Shown piece by piece: positions 1 to 7,225 of a DNA stretch of 37,867 bases. The stretch is from positions 1-37,867 of the forward strand of contig CAZRKC010000021.1 of the NCBI GenBank assembly GCA_964600665.1. Reading direction: 5' to 3'. A program made the position numbers and the translations under genes. The stretch's first letter is position 1. Each line of letters starts with the position of its first letter. Below the pieces are notes generated by a model. It saw only the letters and a list, made by a program, of their open reading frames with translations. It was not told the origin of the DNA and made no database searches. The DNA is from CAZRKC01 sp964600665 (GTDB lineage: Bacteria > Bacillota > SLNR01).

Positions 1-505
1 CATTGTTCTTCTTTAACATTGCCAATAAGAATTCAATATTGGTGGATTTATTGTCGAAACTGTACATTTTAAACTTTGTGACGATTTTGATGTAATTTAC
101 ACCATTATGATAATGCAGAATATCTGCGTATTTTATTGTTTGCTTTTTTCCTAGTATCGGAACATTAACCATATAATCCTCGCTTCGGAATATGTGTATC
201 CGCCAGCGGGATGCCGCGAAATACAAATACAAGCCAACTAAAGCAAACATTAACACAGCCCCAAGGGACCAGCAATCTACAGAGTCATTCGGGTACATAA
301 TTGCAAGTGCATAACTTGCTAAAAGGATTGATGATCCAATAAGTCCAATCCACTTGTAGGCACTTGGCATCTGAATAATGATATGTTCATTGCTCAGATT
401 ATTAATGACTGAGTTGATTTTTTGTTTGAATATCTTTGTCAATAAGATTTGCAGACTGAACCCGATTAGTATGACGGATACGGCTCGTAATATAAGAGTT
501 TCCAT
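1..505 (-). CDS. Putative immunity-type membrane protein (partial, cut by window edge)
   Basis: The reading frame starts at an ATG (505-503) and runs off the left edge, leaving about 168 residues. I see three hydrophobic stretches, near residues 5-25, 51-70 and 77-97, followed by a soluble segment rich in beta-type residues that recalls the PH-like end of small bacterial membrane proteins. The ATG lies only 2 bases after the stop of the Rhs-tip ORF at 508-831, the usual spacing of a toxin tip and its immunity gene. The function is inferred from this position only; I do not recognise the family. It lacks the VWxxxxWxDI motif of the paralogues further right. Confidence 0.6.
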   Translation of the reverse strand, partial: METLILRAVSVILIGFSLQILLTKIFKQKINSVINNLSNEHIIIQMPSAYKWIGLIGSSILLASYALAIMYPNDSVDCWSLGAVLMFALVGLYLYFAASRWRIHIFRSEDYMVNVPILGKKQTIKYADILHYHNGVNYIKIVTKFKMYSFDNKSTNIEFLLAMLKKNN

Positions 506-507
506 AC

Positions 508-831
508 TCAATATCCTAATCCATATCGGACATCGGTATTTGTGAGAACTCCTCCAGTATACCCCCCGATTTCGGTAATCACTGCACTTCTTATCGCACC
601 CATTTCAGCTGAGTATTTTGCGATTTGCTTCGTACCATATTTTACATTTGCCCGTCGTAATTCCCTTGTTACTCCTTTTCGAGCACTTTCCCAATCAGGC
701 TTTAATCCCTTTCCGCCAATAGCTCCTCCAATGCCTCCCGCAATGGTTCTAAATATAAGTCCACCAGATGCGATTTCTTTGCCTTGTACATGATGGGACT
801 TAAGCATATAGTCCACTCTCCTTGAACACAT
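508..831 (-). pseudogene. Rhs-type C-terminal toxin tip, core missing
   Basis: This ORF has no Rhs core in front of it. It contains a glycine-rich turn (GGIGGAIGGKGLK) followed by a basic amphipathic stretch (ARKGVTRELRRANVKYGTK), a pattern seen near the ends of many Rhs/polymorphic toxins. A start at ATG 807 with an AGGAG-like site is possible. A 34-codon ORF (904-800) overlaps that ATG by a few bases, so an older frameshift or a coupled leader is also possible. The stop is 2 bases from the ATG of the next membrane protein gene. I read it as the 3' tip of a displaced Rhs gene whose core is lost. The toxic activity cannot be named. Confidence 0.5.
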
Positions 832-937
832 GATATGCTGTCGGCTTTTTGATACTATTCAGTTCAATTATGATACTCCCTGCATTTGCCAGAACATCCA
901 GCATAATTTTGTTACCTTCGGGTTGCGTGGACACTTA

Positions 938-1121
938 TGCTTTCTCAAACAAGATGCCCGAAATGTTAAATATTGCCTGAGTCTGAAATTTCGACTAGCA
1001 CCTAATTTCACCTGCCTGAAAATTCAAAATATTATTCGACAGACTTTGACACATATTTTCTCTTAAGATCATGACTCACCATCATAACCTATAAAGAAAA
1101 ACGACGAATCCCTCGCCGTTA
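938..1121. repeat. Direct repeat R1 with terminator
   Basis: This ~185-bp segment has a clearly similar copy in the same orientation at 8434-8618. On the minus strand it carries a hairpin (CGGCGA / TCGTCG) followed by TTTTTCTTT, an intrinsic terminator. The partner copy keeps the stem with changed bases (CGGCGC plus a shifted TCGCCGG arm), so the hairpin looks conserved. It sits between the SurA-like gene and the orphan tip at 508-831. Confidence 0.75.
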
Positions 1122-1134
1122 CTTGATCTCTATG

Positions 1135-1186
1135 ATCGGAGTTGAAGGAATCGAACCTTCGGCCTCTTGAACCCCATTCAAGAAGG
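1135..1186 (-). other. tRNA 3'-half-like remnant
   Basis: The minus strand reads as a T arm (GAAGG TTCGATT CCTTC) preceded by an anticodon-arm-like hairpin (CTTGA ATGGGGT TCAAG, loop centre GGG, proline-like) and followed by an acceptor-like AACTCCG and then the terminator of repeat R1. The D arm and 5' acceptor strand are absent. The likely meaning is an attachment-site remnant left by an element that integrated into a tRNA 3' end; this is inference. Confidence 0.5.
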
Positions 1187-1316
1187 GATTGAGCTGTATC
1201 AATGGTTTGCGCCTAATTTGATGGCAATACGATGACAATACATTCTAATTCAAAGTATTTAGTTGGCTTCAGACAGATGAGCTTCATACGGTCGTTTCAA
1301 GATCATATATGCTTTT
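1187..1316. other. Noncoding spacer, possible integrase-tail echo
   Basis: No gene is seen. The spacer contains a weak echo (GGCAATACGATGACAATAC, 1222-1240) of the tandem GGCAAC motif found beside the tRNA-Thr remnants at 8849, 9065 and 11668. Together with 832-1134 (repeat R1 and tRNA-like remnant) it makes up the gene-free stretch between the two modules. Confidence 0.3.
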
Positions 1317-1988
1317 TCATTCAATCACATTGGTAATTTCAGCATCTTGAAGCTGCTGCAAAAACCATGCTTCCACCTCTAATCTTGCTCTTTCCCCATC
1401 TTCTGGTGTATATATCTCATCTTTGAAATACCAGGGAATCACTTCTTTTTGTACATTCAAAGCAGTCAGCATATTATACGCATGATATTTTTGATATACA
1501 TTCCAGAACTCATCTTCAGTTAATCCCCATTCTTCCATGATAAGATCAATCATGGCCTTGCCTTCGTCGTTTTCTTCCAGTCCACTTTGTTGCTTTTGTA
1601 AATACTCGTTCACCTGCTCTTCTGTCGGATACACTCCGTACTCTTGGGCTTTTTGATAGAAAAGCGCATACATAGTAAGCCTTTCCTTTACTTCTTCTAG
1701 TGTTGTACCAACACCTCCTGCCAGATCAACACCCAAAGACATCATCACTTCATCATGACTCACGGGAACATCATTAACATAAAATGAAATGCGCTCATCA
1801 GGAATATCCCTCGAAATGCTTAACCCGTTTAAGAACATTTCGCGATTTTCTTTAAAAAACTGACCAGTATTAGCAATAACTGCCTCCAGATCTCTTTCTT
1901 CTTTTGATTGTACGCTAGCATTATTTTGATTGAATATGAAAAGAATTACTAGACAAACAATTATAAATCCAGGAATTATTCTCTTCAT
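1317..1988 (-). CDS. Secreted SurA-N-like chaperone-type protein
   Basis: The product is 223 residues. I chose the ATG at 1988 because GGAGGAG lies 7 bases upstream; a longer frame from TTG 2003 would include that site. Residues 6-19 form a hydrophobic signal or anchor segment. The rest resembles the N-terminal domain of SurA/PrsA-type chaperones: a VNDVPVSHDEV-like strand, then helices (YALFYQKAQEYGVYPTEEQV, ending LTALNVQKEV). No PPIase domain follows. It lies 26 bases after the membrane protein gene at 2015-2860 and is probably co-transcribed with it. A role in folding an exported partner is inference. Confidence 0.65.
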   Translation of the reverse strand: MKRIIPGFIIVCLVILFIFNQNNASVQSKEERDLEAVIANTGQFFKENREMFLNGLSISRDIPDERISFYVNDVPVSHDEVMMSLGVDLAGGVGTTLEEVKERLTMYALFYQKAQEYGVYPTEEQVNEYLQKQQSGLEENDEGKAMIDLIMEEWGLTEDEFWNVYQKYHAYNMLTALNVQKEVIPWYFKDEIYTPEDGERARLEVEAWFLQQLQDAEITNVIE

Positions 1989-2014
1989 CGGTATCTCCTC
2001 CAATATTACACTTC

Positions 2015-2860
2015 TTATTCATGACCTTCATCATTATTTTTAGAGACTCCATTCAATACTAATTCAAATACCTCTTTTGGCGAAGATGTGGTGCCCCCAG
2101 ACGCTTCTCTAAGGTACTTCAGTATGTCTGCCCAATGTAATTCCGTCCAGACAGTCCTTTTAGAATCATCCCTATCCACATTAATAATACGCATAAAGTC
2201 TTTCCGGAATCTTCTGCACGCTCTTAAATTCATTGGTATTCCGTTGTTGTAATTAATAGCATCCTTAGGGTACCAAGCCTTATGGCTCATCTCGCCCACA
2301 ACGCAAGGAACTATGGATACATATTTCTTATCCAGCCAATGCGCAACTGACAATAAAATCTTAGCAGGCGTCGAAATCTCTTCCACTAGATACCAGACGA
2401 TCAGCATATGTGAGAATCGCTTTTTTTGATCAACTTTAGTGTAAACAGAGTTTGGCAATTGGCTTACTAACTTCTCATATTTTGAAAGATAGCCCGAAAT
2501 GATGTGGGGAATCGATAATACATTAGTTTGGATTATGCATACTACTCGTAACGTGCCATTATTCAAATGATAGAACGATTCTTGGCATTCCTCAACGGCA
2601 ACACGGTCTATTCGCCGAAACCCGAAATCAAACAGACTCTGTTCTAAATTTGTGCGTACATGCCCTTTCCACTCAAACGGTAAATCAAATTCATCGACCC
2701 CGCGAAGGCGTCCAAATACTTCTTCGGAAGAACTGTTCTTATCATAATACGGTTCGACAAAATACAAAGCAATTAGTCCGAAGAAGAAAAGAATCCACCC
2801 TAGTCTAGTACAAACAATATAGCCTCGTCCTGTATGAATGAACCAGTCTGCATAACCCAA
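2015..2860 (-). CDS. Two-TM immunity-like protein, paralogue C (5' frameshift likely)
   Basis: This is the third, most divergent copy of a family also present at 5642-6556 and 7226-8095. Shared marks are a membrane segment ending in a PYYD/YPYD-like motif, a hydrophobic strand before (K/Q)(I/V)LLS, and near the end VWTELHWADI matching VWKDVKWKDI and VWKGVDWKDI. The open frame begins at a TTG with no good ribosome site. Another frame starting at TTG 2967 (ATG 2946) encodes a first membrane segment (SSILFLLIGLVFW) and runs into this one at a run of six T (2859-2864). A one-base slip there probably broke a ~315-residue gene. It follows the Rhs tip at 3253-3624. Confidence 0.6.
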   Translation of the reverse strand: MGYADWFIHTGRGYIVCTRLGWILFFFGLIALYFVEPYYDKNSSSEEVFGRLRGVDEFDLPFEWKGHVRTNLEQSLFDFGFRRIDRVAVEECQESFYHLNNGTLRVVCIIQTNVLSIPHIISGYLSKYEKLVSQLPNSVYTKVDQKKRFSHMLIVWYLVEEISTPAKILLSVAHWLDKKYVSIVPCVVGEMSHKAWYPKDAINYNNGIPMNLRACRRFRKDFMRIINVDRDDSKRTVWTELHWADILKYLREASGGTTSSPKEVFELVLNGVSKNNDEGHE

Positions 2861-2963
2861 AAAACCAAACCAATTAGAAGAAATAGGATAGATGATCTGA
2901 TGGCAATACTGCTTAGTGATGCCTTTGTCTTTTCTTTGTCGTTCATCTCAGAAACCGACTTAC

Positions 2964-3112
2964 TCAAACAACTTCACCCTTCCTGTAGTGAATACATGAA
3001 ATAACGAAAATCAACAGAACCATAGCCTGCGAGATATTAAGCAACGCAATATACATTATTCCATCATTCGAATCATAAAGGGGGAAATTTATAGCAAATC
3101 CACGGCTTAATC
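2964..3112 (-). pseudogene. Small membrane ORF remnant preceding paralogue C
   Basis: A frame with no clear start encodes SRGFAINFPLYDSNDGIM and then a hydrophobic stretch (ALLNISQAMVLLIFVISCI), ending HYRKGEVV at a TGA that overlaps the TTG start region of paralogue C. Spacing and pattern (acidic YDSNDG turn, then a membrane segment, then a basic end) match the small protein at 8171-8383 (HGPEDR, IIIILLTLVAIAEYFISRYIEHKY). The 5' part (first membrane segment) seems out of frame. The remaining bases 3113-3252 show nothing else. Confidence 0.4.
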
Positions 3113-3252
3113 ATAAGAAGAAAGTGACGCGAGACTTTGATCACCTTTATACAAATGGGCATACGATCTGATTCGAAGAGACAATAAAATGATGGACGTT
3201 TTGAGCTTAACAATCATAATCGCTGTTGACCACCGTGATTACCACGCTCTAA

Positions 3253-4398
3253 CTAGAGAGTCATAAATGTAAAACTCCTTAATTGCATTGTATACGGAGT
3301 CAGAAAGAAATTCTGCACAGAAGACTGACAGGCATACTCAATCAGCTTTCGCTCCGTTTCCCTTATTGGGCGTGCTTTTTCAGCAAGTTTCCCAGTTGCC
3401 ATGGTCAATATTCCATTGATTGCGGTCTCAATACTGATCCTTTTCAATGACTCGCTGCCATCTCCCCGCAAAGAATTCCTTTCCCTTGACCAAGGCATGT
3501 ATCTCGCGATTTCATTGATGCTTGACTCGATCAACGCAGAACTATATGAAGCGGTTGCAATATTTCCCCCACTATACAAAGTTATCGCACCATAAGCAAA
3601 CCCAACTGCGAATGCACCAATCACCCCGTAAGTACTGGATCTCCATTGTAAATATTAGAAAACATCTTCGACGCAATACCAATAACGCCACCCGCTATCC
3701 AGCTATGATGAAGTCAGCAATATTGCCACGTGGGTCATGCCGATTGACCAGATTGTTGTCACAGTAGGCAAACAGATTCTTGTCTGTCAATCCCATGGGA
3801 TTGACCCCCGTCACCGATACTTCATCCGCATTGATAAACCGTCCAACCTCCGGATCGTAGTAGCGGCTGTTCAGGTAATAAAAGCCCGTCTCATTGTCGT
3901 AGCGGTAGCCTCGGTACCGGTAAGGATTGGCAACCCCTAATGTAGTAGCAGCTGACCCTGTGATGCTGACCAGTTTCCCCCAGGTGTCGTAAGTATATGC
4001 CACGACCACACTGCCGTCGTCATCCACGATCTGGATGATGTCCCCCTGGGCGTTTTTGATATAGTAGTATGAATCCCCATCCCACCGGATCCCGACCAGT
4101 TCACCTGTTGCACTGTAGGTGTAGTACTGAGTCTGGATGCCTGTGGTCTCTGCTGTCACCCGGTCTCCGACCAGATGGTACTTCGTCTCAGTGGTACCAA
4201 TGGTCTTTTTGATCCGAATCCCTTGATCGTTGTAGGCATAGGCTGTTGTGCTGCCGACTGTCGCAAGCTGCCGTCCTTTTGTCCAGGTCATACTCAACCC
4301 GTTGATGTATTCGGTCGGGTTCCCGATGGCATTCGTTGTGTTCGCAGACCCGTCATAGGCCGTCAGTTTGTCTTTCCAGTTGCTGTCTATAAAGGATG
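3253..4398 (-). pseudogene. Orphan Rhs 3' end with toxin tip (frameshifted)
   Basis: The coding begins inside an Rhs core (SNWKDKLTAYDGS) with no upstream core; the first codons abut the stop of the gene at 4401. It has YD repeats (YNDQGIRIKKT, YTYDTWGKLVS), the hyperconserved core end (NPYRYRGYRYDNETGFYYL, NSRYYDPEVGRFINADE) and the junction YCDNNLVNRHDPRG. After NIADFIIA the frame closes at 3695. Two one-base shifts are needed to continue through WIAGGVIGIASKM into the tip at 3624-3253 (VIGAFAVGFAYGAITLYSGG, ending FMTL). With neither N-terminus nor intact tip it should be silent. The core is richer in G+C than the tip. The tip activity is unknown. Confidence 0.85.
3822..4072. repeat. Rhs core repeat, copy 1
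   Basis: About 250 bp is nearly identical (roughly 90% by eye) to 5341-5585. Both encode the stretch from KNAQGDIIQIVDDDG to GRFINAD of the Rhs core. Such conserved ends give recombination points for exchanging tips. Confidence 0.85.
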
Positions 4399-4400
4399 CA

Positions 4401-4991
4401 TCATTCAGTGTTGAGTTTTTGGTGCAATTGCTGAATTACATTCTCATCATCACCGTCACAGGATAAGTGTGAGATATTTTTTATCGCAAAGGTGGATACT
4501 CCATCACTTTCACCATATTCATTCAGCATCGAAATAGTACAGTACCCTTCATTGATACGTTCAACAAGTCCGCTAACATCATTATTACCGCTATCAAACA
4601 ATTCTATAGTCACAACTCTTTTCGCCTCATAAGCATAGTACAATACCGTTGTAAAAGCATCCTCATTGATTCGAGTTAACGGATCATGTTTCGCCCCATT
4701 TATTAGACTAAGCACCTGTATTTTATTGGCATACTTCGACCCAGCTTCAATCCGATAGATATCATCAATCCGCTTAACAAAATATCCATCATACCGTCCG
4801 TTGGGAAGGCAGTGCCCAATAATGACAGCATCATCAAATATCTCCTTTATTATCCCCGCAGAGAATTTCTGTGATTGCTCTTTATCAGTATAGAGTAAAA
4901 CGATATCTCGTTCTTTACCCAAATTTCCTAAACACGATCGGATATCGTCATTTTGGAGTCCTCTTGTTTGGGTTCGGTGTTCTTCTGACAT
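4401..4991 (-). CDS. Putative Rhs immunity protein made of two similar halves
   Basis: The product is 196 residues. The start is ATG 4991 (a GTG lies directly before it), 3 bases after the stop of the toxin tip at 4995 and with a purine-rich GGGGGAG site. This tight tip-gene order is how Rhs immunity genes are placed. The protein repeats one fold twice: a first half ending GYFVKRIDDIYRIE and a second ending VSTFAIKNISHLS, each preceded by a strand-turn-strand with a Gly-Asp-Gly-like turn (GRYDG, GESDG). It has no membrane segment, so it is probably cytoplasmic. The family is not recognised. Its stop is followed at once by the next orphan Rhs core. Confidence 0.65.
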   Translation of the reverse strand: MSEEHRTQTRGLQNDDIRSCLGNLGKERDIVLLYTDKEQSQKFSAGIIKEIFDDAVIIGHCLPNGRYDGYFVKRIDDIYRIEAGSKYANKIQVLSLINGAKHDPLTRINEDAFTTVLYYAYEAKRVVTIELFDSGNNDVSGLVERINEGYCTISMLNEYGESDGVSTFAIKNISHLSCDGDDENVIQQLHQKLNTE

Positions 4992-4994
4992 CAC

Positions 4995-5625
4995 CTATCT
5001 CTCCCCCTTTATCTTTGTTTTTCGCGTATTACCTTCTTCATGTTTTGATTTTGTGCTAGGTCTTGCTCCTTTTGTGTGCTCCTTATAGTAGTAAATTGTT
5101 ACACCAGAAGAAATCACAACTATTGTTCCAATTATTACCCAACCAATCGGGGTAATTGCACCGAACCCTGTTAATATTGTAAACCCAATGTAACCCCAAG
5201 GAACAACAGTCCCCCCACCAGCAAATGCAGCCTGCCATAATTCACCATCATAATCAAACCTCACAACCGGGTTATTGTCGCAATAAGTAAACAAAATTTT
5301 TATCTGTGAAATCATCCATTGTAATAGAAAGAATATCAGTGTCATCCGCATTGATAAAACGTCCGGTCTCCGGATCGTTGTAGCGGCTGTTCAGGTAATA
5401 AAAGCCCGTCTCATTGTCGTAGCGATAACTTCGGTAAGGATTGGCGATCCCTAATGTGGTGGCAGCTGATCCTGTGATGCTGGCCAGTTTCCCCCAGGTG
5501 TCGTAAATATATGCTACGACCACAATGCCGTCGTCATCCACGATCTGGATGATGTCCCCCTGGGCGTTTTTGATATTGTAATAGTTAACTCCATCGAGAA
5601 TCGACCCAAACAGGTCACCTGCACA
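4995..5625 (-). pseudogene. Orphan Rhs 3' end with membrane-type toxin tip (frameshifted)
   Basis: The Rhs frame opens after a TAA at 5628, only 16 bases beyond the stop of the gene at 5642, and starts in mid-core (CAGDLFGS). It runs through DIIQIVDDDG and NETGFYYLNSRYNDPETGRF, then slips at an AAAAATTTT run near 5290. Removing one T restores YCDNNPVVRFDYDG and the tip. The tip has two hydrophobic, glycine-rich segments (FAGGGTVVPWGYIGFTILTG; PIGWVIIGTIVVISSG) and a basic tail (KGARPSTKSKHEEGNTRK) like tails I recall from other polymorphic toxins. Membrane insertion is plausible. The cognate immunity gene is probably 4401-4991. Confidence 0.8.
5341..5585. repeat. Rhs core repeat, copy 2
   Basis: Direct repeat of 3822-4072 with scattered substitutions and a short in-frame deletion (NPYRYRGYRYD versus NPYRSYRYD). 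Confidence 0.85.
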
Positions 5626-5641
5626 TTAAGAAATATCCACT

Positions 5642-6556
5642 TTAATCATTCTGCTCTTTGTAACCACCCTTCCACACATTCAACGCCTTGTGCACTGCCA
5701 TTACCAGATCCTTGTATTGCGGAAATTCATGCTCGATGTCTTTCCACTTAACATCTTTCCAAACATGTTCGGGTTTCTCAAAGTCGACAAAGTAATTCTC
5801 CAACCAGTTGATTCTATCTTCTCTTGTTGAGTCTTTTGGGAGTACTTTGACATATACCTTCGATTCTTCTCCAACTATTGCGTATACTTGTCCATGAACA
5901 ACCTCCGGTAAACCAATTTCCCTCCCCAGCATATTTCTTGCGCTCAACAATACTTGTAATGGAAGTGACATTTTGCGAACAAAAATCACTGTCCGCAACC
6001 TCTTTTTCCACTCCCATTTGGGATAGCCTGCGTATTCTGTAATAAAACTCTTGAATAATAGCATATGTTCTAGCAGTAAGTCTTCAGTGAATACTTCTGT
6101 TTCGATAATCAGGACCGCTTCTCGATTGAGTTTCAGGCTGCGTACATATACCTCTATTTTCGCATTGAATTGGTTCTCGATCCATCCAAAAAATTCAAAA
6201 TTATCTTTTAGAATGCTTTTTCTATAGCCAATTAAGAATTCTTCCATGCTTCCCTTAACAACGTCATATCTGTAAGCGCCACTCAACTTATACTCTCGTC
6301 GTTCGAAAAATTCATAAGGATACTTCCATCTCAATACATTGACTGCTAACTCGAAAAAAACAAGTGTACAGAGAAGTGGGAAAAATGATTTAACAAAGAA
6401 TTCAAGCATTCGGTTTCCGACTTCACCAAGGGATGTTGAGTAACCAGCCCATATCGAAACCACAGGACCGACCAAAAGTATTACCAATAAGACATTTCTA
6501 GAAACACGAACAAATCTCCCTATAACTCGTATGTTTAGTCCATGCTGAAAAAGCAA
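5642..6556 (-). CDS. Two-TM immunity-like protein, paralogue A
   Basis: The product is 304 residues. The TTG at 6556 is supported by GGAGG seven bases upstream. Membrane segments lie near residues 20-38 and 50-70, then KYPYEFF, then a ~230-residue soluble domain. It aligns along its length with 7226-8095: LLLEHMLLFKSFI with LLQHRYLFKDFI, RLRTVIFVRKMSLPLQVLLS with RMRTVIIVKELSVPLQILLS, and HVWKDVKWKDIE with HVWKGVDWKDIE. It follows the decayed tip at 7022-7180 and is followed by an orphan Rhs core 16 bases later. Position suggests immunity against a membrane-active or periplasm-facing toxin. The family is not recognised; an effector role is not excluded. Confidence 0.7.
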   Translation of the reverse strand: MLFQHGLNIRVIGRFVRVSRNVLLVILLVGPVVSIWAGYSTSLGEVGNRMLEFFVKSFFPLLCTLVFFELAVNVLRWKYPYEFFERREYKLSGAYRYDVVKGSMEEFLIGYRKSILKDNFEFFGWIENQFNAKIEVYVRSLKLNREAVLIIETEVFTEDLLLEHMLLFKSFITEYAGYPKWEWKKRLRTVIFVRKMSLPLQVLLSARNMLGREIGLPEVVHGQVYAIVGEESKVYVKVLPKDSTREDRINWLENYFVDFEKPEHVWKDVKWKDIEHEFPQYKDLVMAVHKALNVWKGGYKEQND

Positions 6557-6755
6557 TTGATTACCTCCTATCCGTCACCTAGACTCCCCATCTCGCAATC
6601 TACATGTCGCCGATGTGATGAATCATCAAGTGCCCTAAGTCCATGGAAATCTGTGGCAAAGCAACGATCTCTTATGCTTTCATTTCATGCTAATCATAAG
6701 CGGCAATAAGCTCCATTCATTTTAACAGCTACTCAAAACTACCACCAGATCGAGC

Positions 6756-6950
6756 CTAAGAATCAACGGCAGAGGTAGTTTGCGAAAATAAATCGATACT
6801 GAAAAACAGGGAAATAGCAAGCAACATATTAAAAATACTGCCTTCATATGAACCATTTAGTTTTTACCCGGTCATAAGAGTCAGGATTACTGGAATGAAG
6901 GAATATATGTATATTGCCAGTCATTTCCTCTTATCCGCAACTCTATTCAT
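6756..6950 (-). pseudogene. Small two-TM ORF remnant preceding paralogue A
   Basis: One frame from ATG 6950 reads MNRVADKRK, stop, a hydrophobic segment (LAIYIYSFIPVILTLMTG), stop, then GSYEGSIFNMLLAISLFF and a final stop at 6756. The layout (basic start, membrane segment, short polar turn with acidic residues, second membrane segment) matches the intact small ORF at 8171-8383. It is therefore best read as a copy killed by two stop codons. The rest of 6557-7021 shows nothing convincing. Confidence 0.4.
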
Positions 6951-7021
6951 AACTTCAACCCTTTGAGAATTCCTTAATAGACCCTCATCCTAACACTGTA
7001 ACCGGTTCTTTGAATAGTTAT

Positions 7022-7180
7022 TCAAGTAAACTTTACAAAAGTGGTCCTATATTTATTACGAATAATTGCTTTAACGATTTCTTTAGCTGCTCGTTCTTCA
7101 GCAGTTGCTAGACCAGTATGTGTTAGAATTAGCATCCATCGTGATCGCAGACCCGTCATAGGCCGTCAGTTTGTTGTTTT
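7022..7180 (-). pseudogene. Rhs core scar plus tail of a toxin tip
   Basis: A few codons of Rhs core remain (NKLTAYDGSAITMDA). Their bases 7146-7174 are identical over 29 nt to 4343-4371 in the next orphan. In a shifted frame the sequence continues as a tip tail (HTGLATAEERAAKEIVKAII, ending in KFT and a TGA at 7024-7022). Core and tip are both truncated. The scar marks the same Rhs sequence found at another tip and so records an exchange or deletion between tips. Confidence 0.65.
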
Positions 7181-7225
7181 TAGAATTCAAAACTCGAACT
7201 ACAGTAATTTAAGATCTGTATCCAT

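Noticed and set aside
542..793. Plus-strand ORF opposite the orphan tip
   Set aside because: Proline-rich shadow frame with no start signal; the minus frame shows tip-like features.
5290..5300. Programmed frameshift in the Rhs gene
   Set aside because: No slippery heptamer with a following pseudoknot is evident, and the neighbouring orphan also carries random frameshifts; mutation or sequencing error is simpler.
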